64,000 nucleotides of DNA from Chitinophagaceae bacterium. GTDB lineage: Bacteria; Bacteroidota; Bacteroidia; Chitinophagales; UBA10324. Positions 55,021 through 64,000 of the stretch are shown here, in pieces. Numbering within the stretch: position 1 is the first letter of the stretch; each line of letters begins with the position of its first letter. A program made the position numbers and the translations under genes. Location of the stretch: positions 186,001 to 250,000 of the forward strand of contig JADJAG010000007.1 of NCBI GenBank assembly GCA_016704325.1, in the 5' to 3' direction. The notes under the pieces were generated by a model. That model was not told where the DNA came from. It made no database searches and saw nothing but the letters and a program-made list of their open reading frames with translations.

Positions 55021-57120
55021 ATGAACTCTATGTTGATAGCACAAATAATTTTTGTCTGTTGTCTGGCGGTAGCTGTTTTTGTTTTTACGAGAAATGTAAA
55101 AAAGATCATTCGTAACATTCATCTTGGCCGCGATGAGCGTATTTCCGGTGATACTGCAAAACGGTGGACAACCTTATTAAGAGTAGCACTTGGCCAATCG
55201 AAAATGTTAACGAAACCAATTGCCGGTTTTTTTCACATTATCATTTATGCCGGGTTCATCATCATCAATACAGAAGTTTTGGAAATTGTATTGGATGGTA
55301 TTTTGGGTACGCACCGCTTATTTGCTGCCATATTGCCTGCGGCTCTTTATAATACCATTATTATAGTCTATGAATTGCTGGCAGCAGGCACCCTGATCGC
55401 TGCCATCGTATTTTTATGGAGAAGATACATCATGAAACTGCCCAGGTTTGCAAGCAGCGACCTCGACGGCTGGCCGCGTAAGGATGCAGCGAATATTCTG
55501 ATGTTTGAAGTTGTGTTGATGATCTTGTTTCTTTCGATGAACGGCTCTGACTATTTGTTACAGCAAAGGGTGGGAGGGCATTATATCACGGCAGGACATT
55601 TCCCGGTGAGTGCGACCATTATTTCACCTGTATTTTCCATGTTGCCTGATGGTATTTTGCAACTGGTAGAAAGGGGTGCCTGGTGGTTACATATCATCGG
55701 CATTCTGATTTTCTTAAACTACCTGGTCATCTCCAAGCACTTTCACATCATCATTTCCTTCCCGAATGTATATTTCTCCAACCTGTTTCCTGCGGGCAGG
55801 TTCGTTAATTCGGCAGCAGTAACACGTGAAGTAAAACTCATGCTTGATCCCGCTGCCGTTCCACCGGTGGATGAACAAGCGGCAGCACGTTTTGGTGCAA
55901 AAGATATCGCGGATCTTTCATGGAAGCAATTGATGGATGCTTATTCTTGTACAGAGTGCGGCCGGTGCACTGCTGCATGTCCTGCTAACATGACTGGCAA
56001 AAAGCTTTCTCCACGCCTGATTATGATGAAGACCAGGGACAGGATGGAGGAAGCAGGTAAGAATATTGATTTACATGGCTTGAGTTTCAGCGACAACAAA
56101 TCACTTTTGGGTGATTACATCACACCGGAGGAACTGTGGGCCTGCACTACCTGTAATGCCTGCGTTCAGGAGTGTCCGGTTAACATTTCACCATTATCCA
56201 TCATTATGGATTTGAGGCAGAGCCTCGTGATGGAAGAATCAAAGATGCCGAATGAACTGGCCATGATGAATACCAATATCGAGAACAATGGCGCTCCCTG
56301 GCAGTTTTCACCTGCAGATCGTTTTAACTGGTCAGAAGGTCTGGAAATACCTTTGATGGCTGATGTTGCAGCTTCAGGAGATACGGTTGATGTGCTTTTC
56401 TGGGTAGGGTGTGCCGGTTCTTTTGACGAACGGTATAAAAGTGTTACACGCGCTTTTGCATCCATTCTGAAAGCTGCCAATATCAAATTTGCTGTATTGG
56501 GTACTGAAGAAACCTGCACCGGTGATCCTGCTAAACGTGCCGGCAACGATTTCCTTTTTCAGATGCAGGCTTTCACCAATATTGCCAACCTGAACAATTA
56601 TGGTGTAAAAAAAATAGTTACTGCCTGTCCACATTGCTTCAATACCCTAAAGAATGAATATGCAGAGCTGGGCGGAAATTATGAGGTGATGCACCATTCC
56701 GTTTTATTGCAGCAGTTGTTGTTGGATGGCAAAATAAAAATCAGTGACAACCATGCCATACAACAAACAGGCATTACCTATCATGACTCCTGTTATATAG
56801 GCCGGGCTAATGGTATTTATGAGGCACCACGCTTTGTACTGGAAGCACTTAAAGCTGATTTAAAGGAAATGAAACGTTGCCGCTCTAATGGATTGTGTTG
56901 TGGTGCGGGAGGAGCGCAGGTTTTTAAGGAAGAAGAGCCCGGCAACAAACGCATTAATGTAGAACGTGCTGAGGAAGCTATCGGAACAGGCGCCAGGATT
57001 GTTGCGGTAGCTTGTCCGTTTTGTATGACCATGATGGATGATGGACTAAAAAACAAAGCCGGTGATGATGCACCTAAACTTAAAGACCTTGCAGAATTGG
57101 TGGCAGATGCCATGAAGTAA
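55021..57120 (+). CDS. Membrane-anchored Fe-S oxidoreductase (HdrD/GlpC-type, EtfD-like)
   Basis: A 699-residue multidomain electron-transfer protein. The N-terminal half (about 1-245) has six hydrophobic segments like a NarI/HdrE-type membrane domain with conserved His. Two 4Fe-4S ferredoxin motifs follow, C310-C313-C316-C320 and C375-C378-C381-C385. Two CCG-type domains close the protein, with CPHCFNTLKNEY and HDSCYIGRANGIYE ... CCGAGGAQ. This order is known from proteins proposed to pass electrons from electron-transferring flavoprotein to quinone (EtfD). No etfAB genes lie in the window. ATG at 55021. Confidence 0.85.
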   Translation: MNSMLIAQIIFVCCLAVAVFVFTRNVKKIIRNIHLGRDERISGDTAKRWTTLLRVALGQSKMLTKPIAGFFHIIIYAGFIIINTEVLEIVLDGILGTHRLFAAILPAALYNTIIIVYELLAAGTLIAAIVFLWRRYIMKLPRFASSDLDGWPRKDAANILMFEVVLMILFLSMNGSDYLLQQRVGGHYITAGHFPVSATIISPVFSMLPDGILQLVERGAWWLHIIGILIFLNYLVISKHFHIIISFPNVYFSNLFPAGRFVNSAAVTREVKLMLDPAAVPPVDEQAAARFGAKDIADLSWKQLMDAYSCTECGRCTAACPANMTGKKLSPRLIMMKTRDRMEEAGKNIDLHGLSFSDNKSLLGDYITPEELWACTTCNACVQECPVNISPLSIIMDLRQSLVMEESKMPNELAMMNTNIENNGAPWQFSPADRFNWSEGLEIPLMADVAASGDTVDVLFWVGCAGSFDERYKSVTRAFASILKAANIKFAVLGTEETCTGDPAKRAGNDFLFQMQAFTNIANLNNYGVKKIVTACPHCFNTLKNEYAELGGNYEVMHHSVLLQQLLLDGKIKISDNHAIQQTGITYHDSCYIGRANGIYEAPRFVLEALKADLKEMKRCRSNGLCCGAGGAQVFKEEEPGNKRINVERAEEAIGTGARIVAVACPFCMTMMDDGLKNKAGDDAPKLKDLAELVADAMK

Positions 57121-57134
57121 CATCATGCTTCAAT

Positions 57135-57152
57135 AATAGCTGAAGCTATTTT
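57135..57152 (+). terminator. Weak hairpin after the Fe-S oxidoreductase gene
   Basis: AATAGC and GCTATT pair around a TGAA loop, followed by two more T and then A-rich sequence. It lies 15 bp after the stop codon. The stem is short, so termination is uncertain. Confidence 0.4.
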
Positions 57153-57386
57153 AAAAGGTTCAAACGAAGCGTTCATGCTGTATGTGTTTCTGCCTCTTTC
57201 TGTGAATGGGAAAAGGAATGCTGAATCCACAACCGTGCGACTCCCGTAATTTTGATATAGTGTCTGTCTGAACATGTGGTACTGATTGCCAGGATGCAAT
57301 AGCTTTTGGATTGAGGAATTGATTTTTTTATACCAGGACATGCTTATGCGATAAAGTCGCATGCAAAAGCTTCATCTGAATTAAAT

Positions 57387-59150
57387 ATGAAGAAAGCAAC
57401 ATTCTTTTTATGGTTTTATCTGCTGCCATTAATCTTGCATGCGCAGCAACAGGCTTCCGGAAGAGAAAATTTTGTTGCCCGTCTCGATTCCTTCATTCCA
57501 CAGCAGATGGGTAAGTATGGGATGGTTGGATTTTCTATGGCTGTGGTGGATGGCGGTTTGCCGGTATTATTCAGGAATTATGGCTATGCCGACCTGGAAC
57601 TTAAAATCGAAGCCACAAAAGAAACGATCTATCCCATTGCTTCTATCACTAAGATTTTTACTGCCATGGCAGTGATGAAACTGCAGGAAGAAGGGAAAAT
57701 AGATTTGCAGGCACCGGTGGAAGCGTACCTTGATGAGCTGAAGTTTCGTTATGCGCCCGGGTTTCGTCCGATCACGGTACACGACTTACTCACCCATTCT
57801 TCCGGACTAATCGATAACATTGATAACGGAAGTATGTGTGCGGTGCCTCCAGAACCGGAGTCAATTATTTCCGAAGCCAACAAATTATATCTGACGATTC
57901 CTGCAGGGTTGAAAAGGAATTATTCAAACACAGGTTATGCGCTTTTGGGTTGTCTTGTTTCAAAAGTTACCGGTATTCCATTTGAGACCTATGTTCAGCA
58001 ACAATTTTTGGCGCCAATGGAAATGTATAGCACAGGAGTAGTGAAACCCGGTGATACCTTGCCACTTCTTTCCAAAGGATATTTAAAAGACAGTATTGTC
58101 TGCAATGAAACCCCGTTGCGTGATGTGGCAGCAGGAGGGATGTACTCCACCACTGCTGACCTGACGCAATTGTGCCGCATGTTACTGCAGCATGACATGA
58201 TCAGTAATAGGCAATTATTGCAAGGTGCTACTCTGCAACGGATGATGACCGATCAAACCGGTAATCTCCTGCTTCCCACCGATGATGAATTTGGGTATGG
58301 ATTATTCATCAATAACCTTGGTTCTGATATGGATAGTCTGATAGGGAAAAACATAGGACATGGTGGTGATTCCAGGGTATTTCATTCTATACTGGTTGTT
58401 TTTCCGGTACTCGATATAGGGTTTGTACTCCTGACCAATGCCGCCAATGGGGGTGCTTTCACCAAAGCAATCGTATTGCAAATGGCAAGAGAATACATAA
58501 GGTTGGTAAAGGAAATCCCATTACAAAAGTCAGTACCTGTTGCATTCACACCTGCAGCAATCAGTGCCGATGGCATTGCTCATGAACAAATAGCAGGTAC
58601 GTACGGAAGTGGCGGAGAAGATTTTGTCTCAATACGGGCAAAGAATAATAAGAAGCTGATTTTCCGGCAAGAGAAAATTAAACTGCTTTTGAATCGCGAT
58701 GAGCAGAATTTGTATAGCGTAAAATATCTGTTGCTGAAAATTTTCCCGATAAAAGTCAAAACCGCATCATTTGCATTCCGGGAAATCAACGGAGATGTTT
58801 TCATGAAAACCATTGATAATGCATCGAAAAAATTTGAATACGTTTCAATGAAAGACAAAGGCATTCCGGTAACAGCATCATGGAGATCAAGAACAGGAGC
58901 ATACAAAATCATTAATCTTTGCCAGGGCAACCTGCTGTTGTTCCCGGATGAATTGCAAATTATTGGAAACAAAATATTGTTGCACAGAAGCGATCCGCTC
59001 AAAGAAGAAGAGGATTTTGTTTCCTTTAATGTAATCAGCGATACGATGGCCATCGGAGATGGAATTGAGCGTGGTTCAGGCAGTACACTGGAAGTTTTAC
59101 CCAATGGTAATTTGTATTGGTCAGGATTTGAACTTACAAAGGTGGAGTGA
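57387..59150 (+). CDS. Exported serine beta-lactamase-family hydrolase
   Basis: A 587-residue exported protein. After a signal peptide (about 1-19, LPLILHAQ) a serine beta-lactamase/DD-peptidase domain (about 25-375) carries S86-x-x-K89 in ASITK, Y179-S-N181 in RNYSNTGYALLG, and a HGG segment in NIGHGGDSRVF. The C-terminal 200 residues form a beta-rich domain without a match I can name, as in many class C-like esterases of Bacteroidota. Probably a periplasmic peptidase or esterase; clinical beta-lactam resistance is not implied. ATG 57387. Confidence 0.87.
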   Translation: MKKATFFLWFYLLPLILHAQQQASGRENFVARLDSFIPQQMGKYGMVGFSMAVVDGGLPVLFRNYGYADLELKIEATKETIYPIASITKIFTAMAVMKLQEEGKIDLQAPVEAYLDELKFRYAPGFRPITVHDLLTHSSGLIDNIDNGSMCAVPPEPESIISEANKLYLTIPAGLKRNYSNTGYALLGCLVSKVTGIPFETYVQQQFLAPMEMYSTGVVKPGDTLPLLSKGYLKDSIVCNETPLRDVAAGGMYSTTADLTQLCRMLLQHDMISNRQLLQGATLQRMMTDQTGNLLLPTDDEFGYGLFINNLGSDMDSLIGKNIGHGGDSRVFHSILVVFPVLDIGFVLLTNAANGGAFTKAIVLQMAREYIRLVKEIPLQKSVPVAFTPAAISADGIAHEQIAGTYGSGGEDFVSIRAKNNKKLIFRQEKIKLLLNRDEQNLYSVKYLLLKIFPIKVKTASFAFREINGDVFMKTIDNASKKFEYVSMKDKGIPVTASWRSRTGAYKIINLCQGNLLLFPDELQIIGNKILLHRSDPLKEEEDFVSFNVISDTMAIGDGIERGSGSTLEVLPNGNLYWSGFELTKVE

Positions 59151-59277
59151 TCATTTGAAATGGAAGAAAGATATTTGTTGCAGGTGATATTGAAGATGTA
59201 ACAGCAGATAGTAAATAGTGATAAAGTTCTTTTCGTTTGAATGACAATGCGCGTTTAACAACAATTGAAGAGCATGT

Positions 59278-60462
59278 ATGCTTTATGATATCATTGTAAT
59301 AGGCAAAGGATTAATTGGTACTGCAACAGCCAGGCACCTTAGCATGACGCAACAAAGCATTGCCATCATTGGCCCTGATGAGCCGGAAAATATGGATCAA
59401 GCCGTGGTATTTTCAAGTCATTACGATAGCGGAAGGGTGCAACGAATGGTTGGACAAACTGATGCAATGACGAAGCTGAATGTAGCAGCCGTAAATCAAT
59501 ATCCGGTCTTAGCGCATTTGAGTGGTATCCCATTTCATACCGGGATAGGATGTTTATATGTGAATCCAACGGGTACTGATGACTTTCTCATGCAAGCTAA
59601 GCGAAGGGCGCACCAATTCGGCATTGAAACAAAATTCTTTGCTTCAACTGATGAACTTCGGCAGTCATTTCCTGAGTTTGTTTTTCCAGATGGAGCCAAG
59701 GGAATGTTTGAACCTGCTCCTGCAGGTCATATTAGCCCGCCTAATTTAATTATGGCACAGCTCAATGTTTTTAAGAAGAATGGAGGCACCATTTTTAAAG
59801 ATACGGTCAACGGTGTTACTGTTAATAATAGATGTATTGAGATTACAACATATCAGGGAAATATTTTTCAAGCCAAAAAAGTAGTGATTGCAGCCGGTGC
59901 ATTCAGTAATTTTTCAAAATTGTTGCCGCGAAAATTAGACTTGGTTTTGAAAAGTGAAACAGTGCTGCTGGCAAGATTGAGCAGCGCAGAAGCCGAGAGA
60001 CTTTCTACACTGCCTTCACTGCTTTATGAAATGGATACCCCTGAGGTCGAAGGCATTTACCTTACGCAACCTATCAGGTATCCGGATGGGCACCATTATC
60101 TGAAGATGGGTTGCAACCTGCCGCACGATATTTTCTTTGGCAATGATTTGACGGCCATTCAAAAATGGTTCAGGAAGGGTGACAGTGCGGCTCATATAAA
60201 AGAGATGCGGGAGGCTTTGCAATTGATTATGCCTGGAATGAAAGTGGATGACTATGTAACAAAACGATGCATTCTTCCACGCACGCAAAAACATAAGAAT
60301 CCATATATCGGTAAAATTGATGAACAACTTTTTGTGACTGCAGGTAACGGATGGTCTGCAATGTGCTCCGATGGTGTTGGTTATGTTATGGCAGCTTTTG
60401 TAGTCAATGGCAACTTTCCGGCAGGATTTGAAGCGGCAGATTATGAACCCGTTTTCTTATAG
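59278..60462 (+). CDS. FAD-dependent amine oxidase (DAO/sarcosine-oxidase-like)
   Basis: A 394-residue flavoprotein of the DAO family. The Rossmann motif is at IIVIGKGLIGTATARHL (about 5-21), and the N-methyl-amino-acid-oxidase-like HYDSGRVQRM segment lies at about 48-57. C331 in TKRCILPRT sits where monomeric sarcosine oxidases attach FAD covalently, suggesting the same linkage. The C-terminal segment is FVTAGNGWSAMCSDGVGYVMA. It would oxidise a secondary amine or amino acid to an imine with H2O2 release. Substrate unknown. ATG 59278 is favoured; an ATG four bases earlier is out of frame. Confidence 0.85.
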   Translation: MLYDIIVIGKGLIGTATARHLSMTQQSIAIIGPDEPENMDQAVVFSSHYDSGRVQRMVGQTDAMTKLNVAAVNQYPVLAHLSGIPFHTGIGCLYVNPTGTDDFLMQAKRRAHQFGIETKFFASTDELRQSFPEFVFPDGAKGMFEPAPAGHISPPNLIMAQLNVFKKNGGTIFKDTVNGVTVNNRCIEITTYQGNIFQAKKVVIAAGAFSNFSKLLPRKLDLVLKSETVLLARLSSAEAERLSTLPSLLYEMDTPEVEGIYLTQPIRYPDGHHYLKMGCNLPHDIFFGNDLTAIQKWFRKGDSAAHIKEMREALQLIMPGMKVDDYVTKRCILPRTQKHKNPYIGKIDEQLFVTAGNGWSAMCSDGVGYVMAAFVVNGNFPAGFEAADYEPVFL

Positions 60463-60567
60463 AAAACAAACATCCTTAGAATACACTGCATTGCATCAGT
60501 TCAATCTGTTTCAGGATATTGTTCTTTTAACAGCCTGCACTAATATGCAACAGTTTTACGCGCGAAA

Positions 60568-62766
60568 TTATTGCTGAACAATGAAAGCATGTTTATAGCG
60601 CTTATTGCCATGAGTCAGGAGTACCAGATAGTTTCCCGCAGGTAAAAGTGATACGTTTACAGGTGACAGGTAATTGTCAAAAGGCGCATCCATAGAAACA
60701 GACCAGACAATAGCACCATAAGCATTAATAATTTGCACACTGCCTGAATTCTTTTCTGATGAAAGAAAGTGCACCATCATTTCTTCAGAAACCGGGTTAG
60801 GAAAAGTATTTAGCAATGCAGGTGTTTCCTTTGTATTGGATGTCAATCGTTCGGGATTGGTAAGAGCGCATTCATATAATGAATCCCAGGAAAAATCTTG
60901 ATAGTAGTTACGCAGGAAAACAAGTTTATCTCGGTATTCCTGCAATAAGGTTGCATAAGCAGGATCATTGAATAGGTTGATATTTTCCTGCGGGTCGTTG
61001 ACAAGATCAAAAAATTCTTCAGTGGTTTCTGTACAATTATATGTTATGTATTTATAATTATGAGTGCGGACACCGCGAAGGTCAGGAACACATTCTTTGT
61101 TGATGAATTCATACAGTAGTTGATTACGACCTGCGCTTCCATTGATCATGTTCAACAAGGAGATGCCCTGAAAGCCAAACGTGTCTGCTATACCGGCAAA
61201 ATCAAGCAGGGTAGGCGCAATATCAAGATTCATGGCCAGTTGATCGGAAACAATGGTGCCGGCTTCAATTTCAGACGGATACCGCATAAAGAGGGGTATG
61301 CGGATAGATTCTTCATAAGGAAGCCGCTTTTCCATCAGCAAATGTTCACCCACCAAATATCCATTGTCGCTCATAAAAATAATTAGCGTGCTATCAATCA
61401 AGCCTTTAATAGTCAGGGCATCGTAAATATCTCCAAGGCGTATTTCCACCCCTTTCAACAATTCAAAATATCCTCGGTAATAATCTTCAATAAATAAAGT
61501 ATCTCCGTATGAATGGCACTTATAGCTAAATTCCGGAACGTTGGTTTCATACCTATAAAAGTTTTCAGGGAATGGCATGTCCACCGTGTCATAGATGCCT
61601 TCCTCTTCCATTCGGGGAACAGGAGGTAAATGTGGCGCCTTATAACCCAGCCACAGAAAGAACGGTTGTCCTTCGGGCACTTTATTTAAGAAGGCTAAGG
61701 CACTGTCTGTTACCACATCAGTTATATGACCGGGAATAGTTTTCGGAATGCCATTCACATTGAATTTCGCGTCGACATTTTTATTGGAATGACCTTCCAT
61801 CCAGTAATCAAAGCCCGGCTGCGGAAGGGTAGAAATATGATACTTACCAATGAGACCGGTATAATACCCGTGGTCACGAAGGATTTCAGGAAACGAAATG
61901 TTGGAAAGTGTTTGATTCTCATTTGGGGGTGTGTTATCAGTAATGCCATGCAGGTGGGGATAAAGGCCTGTCATAATGGTGCCCCTGCTTGGTGCGCACA
62001 TCGACAAAGCCGCAAAAGCTTGTGTGAAGTTTACGCCTTCCTGAGCAATGCGTGAAATGTTTACGTCATTAAAAAAGGAAGGTCCACCATTTGCTGCATA
62101 GGAATCAAATCGTGCATCATCCACAATAATCAAAAGAATATTTTTAGCAGTATTGGCTGAAAGTGTCGTGAAGAAAATGGAAGGAGAATATTCAGAGTCA
62201 CCATTTTTGCATTTCGACTCCACTTTAATTTCATAGGTTGTATTTGGATGTAAACCGGTCATGACGTAGCTGGTAGATGGAATACTCTTTATACCGAACC
62301 ATTCCACAGTGCCGGCCCTTCGATAGCGCAAAGTGAATTTAGGAGCACTACATATCACTGACCATGTAATACCCGCAGTTGTTGTAGTTATTCCGGAAGC
62401 AGTCAAATCTGCAGGCGCCGTACAAACCAATGTAGTTACGGTGATAGGTGCACTAAATATTCCGGTTTCAGTATTAGCACAAACGGCTGCAATCTTCACT
62501 TCATAGGTAGTTGAGGCATCTAAAGCATTAAGCAGATAAGAATCTACATTGCCGGTGCTGTTGATAACAGTCCACACGGCAGCTCCTGATTTTCTGTATT
62601 GAATAGTATAATCAATAGCATTGGTTACCTTTTTCCACTTAGCCGTGAACTGGCAACTGGCGATACTTTTAGATTTTAAATCTGCAGGAGCAGAGAGGGT
62701 GCACTCCGCAAGCATATTATGGAAGTTCAGTAAGCACAATATAAAAAAAGACAAAAAGTATTTCAT
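60568..62766 (-). CDS. Secreted sulfatase with fibronectin-like domains, T9SS type A
   Basis: A 732-residue exported protein. Signal peptide (about 1-20, FHNMLAEC), two fibronectin type III modules (about 25-113 and 115-201, each ending in TTYEIKV-like strands), an arylsulfatase domain (about 205-620) and a T9SS type A domain (LLNTFPNPVSEEMMVHF ... LPAGNYLVLL). Metal ligands DD at 216-217; formylglycine Cys257 in the C-x-P-S-R motif MCAPSRGTIMTG; histidine-bearing TGLYPHLHGIT and KAPHLPP. Activity needs an anaerobic sulfatase-maturing enzyme or formylglycine-generating enzyme encoded elsewhere. Likely desulfates extracellular polysaccharide or similar. Confidence 0.92.
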   Translation of the reverse strand: MKYFLSFFILCLLNFHNMLAECTLSAPADLKSKSIASCQFTAKWKKVTNAIDYTIQYRKSGAAVWTVINSTGNVDSYLLNALDASTTYEVKIAAVCANTETGIFSAPITVTTLVCTAPADLTASGITTTTAGITWSVICSAPKFTLRYRRAGTVEWFGIKSIPSTSYVMTGLHPNTTYEIKVESKCKNGDSEYSPSIFFTTLSANTAKNILLIIVDDARFDSYAANGGPSFFNDVNISRIAQEGVNFTQAFAALSMCAPSRGTIMTGLYPHLHGITDNTPPNENQTLSNISFPEILRDHGYYTGLIGKYHISTLPQPGFDYWMEGHSNKNVDAKFNVNGIPKTIPGHITDVVTDSALAFLNKVPEGQPFFLWLGYKAPHLPPVPRMEEEGIYDTVDMPFPENFYRYETNVPEFSYKCHSYGDTLFIEDYYRGYFELLKGVEIRLGDIYDALTIKGLIDSTLIIFMSDNGYLVGEHLLMEKRLPYEESIRIPLFMRYPSEIEAGTIVSDQLAMNLDIAPTLLDFAGIADTFGFQGISLLNMINGSAGRNQLLYEFINKECVPDLRGVRTHNYKYITYNCTETTEEFFDLVNDPQENINLFNDPAYATLLQEYRDKLVFLRNYYQDFSWDSLYECALTNPERLTSNTKETPALLNTFPNPVSEEMMVHFLSSEKNSGSVQIINAYGAIVWSVSMDAPFDNYLSPVNVSLLPAGNYLVLLTHGNKRYKHAFIVQQ

Positions 62767-63031
62767 GCAATAATGGTTTGAGGGGTGGGGTGTAAAATAG
62801 ATAAAGTTTTACGTGATGTCATCTGTTAGTCCTGAAAGTACATTTGCCAAATTGAGAAGCAGTGTTAATCTGAATTAATCCGGCGAAGTATGATTTCGCG
62901 CAGCAGTATGCTCATCTTAAAACGATGTGGTGAACAATTAAATCCAGGCTTTTCGTAAGCCGTTATGCTAGTAACAGAGAAGTTGCTTCTGAAGGAATTC
63001 CATAATATTCTTTAAAAAATGAATCAAACTG
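62767..63031. other. Gap without recognised gene
   Basis: This part of the 402-bp gap between the divergent sulfatase gene and the repeat-protein gene is AT-rich. I find no gene, repeat array or exact -7 element for the sulfatase in it. The remainder holds the promoter at 63032-63060 and a leader of about 100 nt. Confidence 0.6.
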
Positions 63032-63060
63032 TTTGAAACCCCGCCAAATAGTTATATTTG
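63032..63060 (+). promoter_or_regulatory. Bacteroidota-type promoter for the 63169 gene
   Basis: TTTG at 63032-63035 and TATATTTG at 63053-63060 with a 17-bp spacer fit the -33/-7 pattern. It leaves a leader of about 100 nt before ATG 63169, longer than others in the window. Confidence 0.55.
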
Positions 63061-63168
63061 ATCGTACGCAGAAGGTGCGAAGTGAAGCGCTTTTTCCCGA
63101 AGTGCTGTTAGGTTTTTTTGGCTTGCTGTCATTGTAATGATTCTTCATTCACCTCAAAACCATAAACC

Positions 63169-64000
63169 ATGAAAAGCATGACTCAGATTTTACCCATTCA
63201 AAAATTGTTATTGTTGCTGATAGCAATAATATACAGTCTGCCTGTTTTATCTCAATGGACTGTTTTGAACAGTGGCGTAACAAATACGTTGAGAGCGCCT
63301 TATTTCACCAATTCCAAAACCGGATATGTCGTGGGCGAACCGATTTCACCCGGACAAGCGGTAATACTGAAAACTACAGATGGCGGTGATACCTGGGTTT
63401 CTAAAGTTTCAGGTACGGTAAATGCATTACGCGGTGTTCACTTTACAGATGATAATACCGGATATGCAGTTGGCTTTACAGGTACCATCCTTAAAACAAC
63501 CAATGCAGGTGAAACATGGACGCCTTTAACAAGCGGTACTACACAGGCCTTACGCTCAGTACATTTTCCATCTGCCAATGTCGGATATGTTGCAGGTGGA
63601 GCCGGGGTGATTCTGAAAACAACAAACGGCGGAACTACATGGACTTCGCAAAACTCAACGATAACACAGGATCTCATCAACATACGTTTTATTAGTGATG
63701 ATATAGGTTATGCTGTTTCCAGCACCGGTACCTTTACAGGAGGCATTGTAATTAAAACCGTAAATGGCGGGGCCACCTGGACTGCCGTGTATACCAACAA
63801 CTATGGCTTGCTGGGCCTGGCAGTTGTTAATGCAAATACGGTGTATGCCGGTGGAGGTAATAATCAGGGTGTTGGCGGATCAAGCTATATCGTAAAGACA
63901 ACAAATGGCGGAACTACCTGGACTCAGGTTTATACCGGCCTTTCGAATGCTGCGCTGAGAGGTGCATGGTTTACCTCTGCAAACAAAGGTTGGTTTGTAG
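63169..64000 (+). CDS. Secreted BNR/YCF48-like repeat protein, 5' part
   Basis: The gene runs off the right edge; 277 codons are visible without a stop. It begins MKSMTQILPIQKLLLLLIAI with a signal peptide ending PVLSQ, then repeats of about 45 residues with Asp-box-like turns: ILKTTDGGDTWVSKV, ILKTTNAGETWTPLT, ILKTTNGGTTWTSQN, IVIKTVNGGATWTAVY and IVKTTNGGTTWTQVY. This is a YCF48/BNR-type propeller. Such proteins in Bacteroidota are generally T9SS cargo, but the C-terminus lies outside the window. ATG 63169 is clear. Confidence 0.85.
   Translation, partial: MKSMTQILPIQKLLLLLIAIIYSLPVLSQWTVLNSGVTNTLRAPYFTNSKTGYVVGEPISPGQAVILKTTDGGDTWVSKVSGTVNALRGVHFTDDNTGYAVGFTGTILKTTNAGETWTPLTSGTTQALRSVHFPSANVGYVAGGAGVILKTTNGGTTWTSQNSTITQDLINIRFISDDIGYAVSSTGTFTGGIVIKTVNGGATWTAVYTNNYGLLGLAVVNANTVYAGGGNNQGVGGSSYIVKTTNGGTTWTQVYTGLSNAALRGAWFTSANKGWFV

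Noticed and set aside
1..64000. tRNA, rRNA or transposase genes
   Set aside because: No cloverleaf-like, rRNA-like or transposase-like sequence was seen in the gaps; a tRNAscan or Infernal run would be needed to exclude short RNAs.

Overview
The window looks like a chromosomal segment of a free-living member of the Bacteroidota, probably near the Chitinophagales/Saprospirales, although the exact lineage cannot be fixed from the sequence alone. The evidence is the large number of secreted proteins with type IX secretion (T9SS) C-terminal sorting domains (five clear type A, three type B with SprB-like repeats), two TonB-dependent receptors with N-terminal carboxypeptidase-regulatory-like domains, promoters matching the Bacteroidota -7 consensus TAnnTTTG, few Shine-Dalgarno sequences, and AT-rich intergenic DNA with octanucleotide tandem repeats. 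I saw no rRNA, tRNA, CRISPR array, transposase, integrase or phage gene.

Layout. 1-2.8 kb: the 3' end of a YfhO-type membrane protein and two hotdog thioesterases. 2.8-12.1 kb: a cyanophycin (multi-L-arginyl-poly-L-aspartate) locus. It has cyanophycin synthetase with an aspartate-aminotransferase-like gene and a PaaI-like thioesterase downstream on the minus strand, a divergent cyanophycinase, and an isoaspartyl peptidase that can split the released beta-Asp-Arg dipeptide. A large secreted SBBP-repeat protein sits between the last two. Octamer repeats (TGAATGGT)n occupy the 5' regions of the cyanophycin genes. 12.7-17.2 kb: two T9SS cargo proteins around an actinobacterial-type glycogen synthase. 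17.4-21.9 kb: a TMTC-like membrane/TPR protein and a fused E1 alpha/beta 2-oxoacid dehydrogenase. 22.4-26.9 kb: two DUF1573 proteins, mutS and a SpoU-type RNA methyltransferase. 27-33.3 kb: a TonB-dependent receptor, a 52-residue membrane protein, a deoxynucleoside kinase, SppA and a small membrane protein. 33.4-38.1 kb: tandem paralogous SprB-repeat T9SS type B proteins. 38.2-41.7 kb: an ABC exporter with a frameshifted methyltransferase gene upstream, and a CrtW-like carotenoid ketolase. 41.8-46.3 kb: a second TonB-dependent receptor, a probable outer-membrane barrel and a frameshifted lipA. 46.5-51.8 kb: two large T9SS cargo genes separated by a strong terminator. 51.8-62.8 kb: an Old Yellow Enzyme/SDR pair, a PyrR-like phosphoribosyltransferase, a membrane Fe-S oxidoreductase, a serine beta-lactamase-family protein, an FAD oxidoreductase and a secreted sulfatase. 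The window ends inside a BNR/YCF48-like repeat protein.

How the genes fit together. The clearest functional unit is nitrogen and carbon storage: cyanophycin synthesis and complete breakdown to Asp and Arg, with a glycogen-type synthase close by. Lipoyl synthase would supply the cofactor for the 2-oxoacid dehydrogenase complex to which the fused E1 belongs. Most of the remaining coding capacity is cell-surface display and uptake. The two frameshifts (lipA and the methyltransferase) both need removal of one base to restore the frame, so consensus errors must be excluded before calling either a real lesion.
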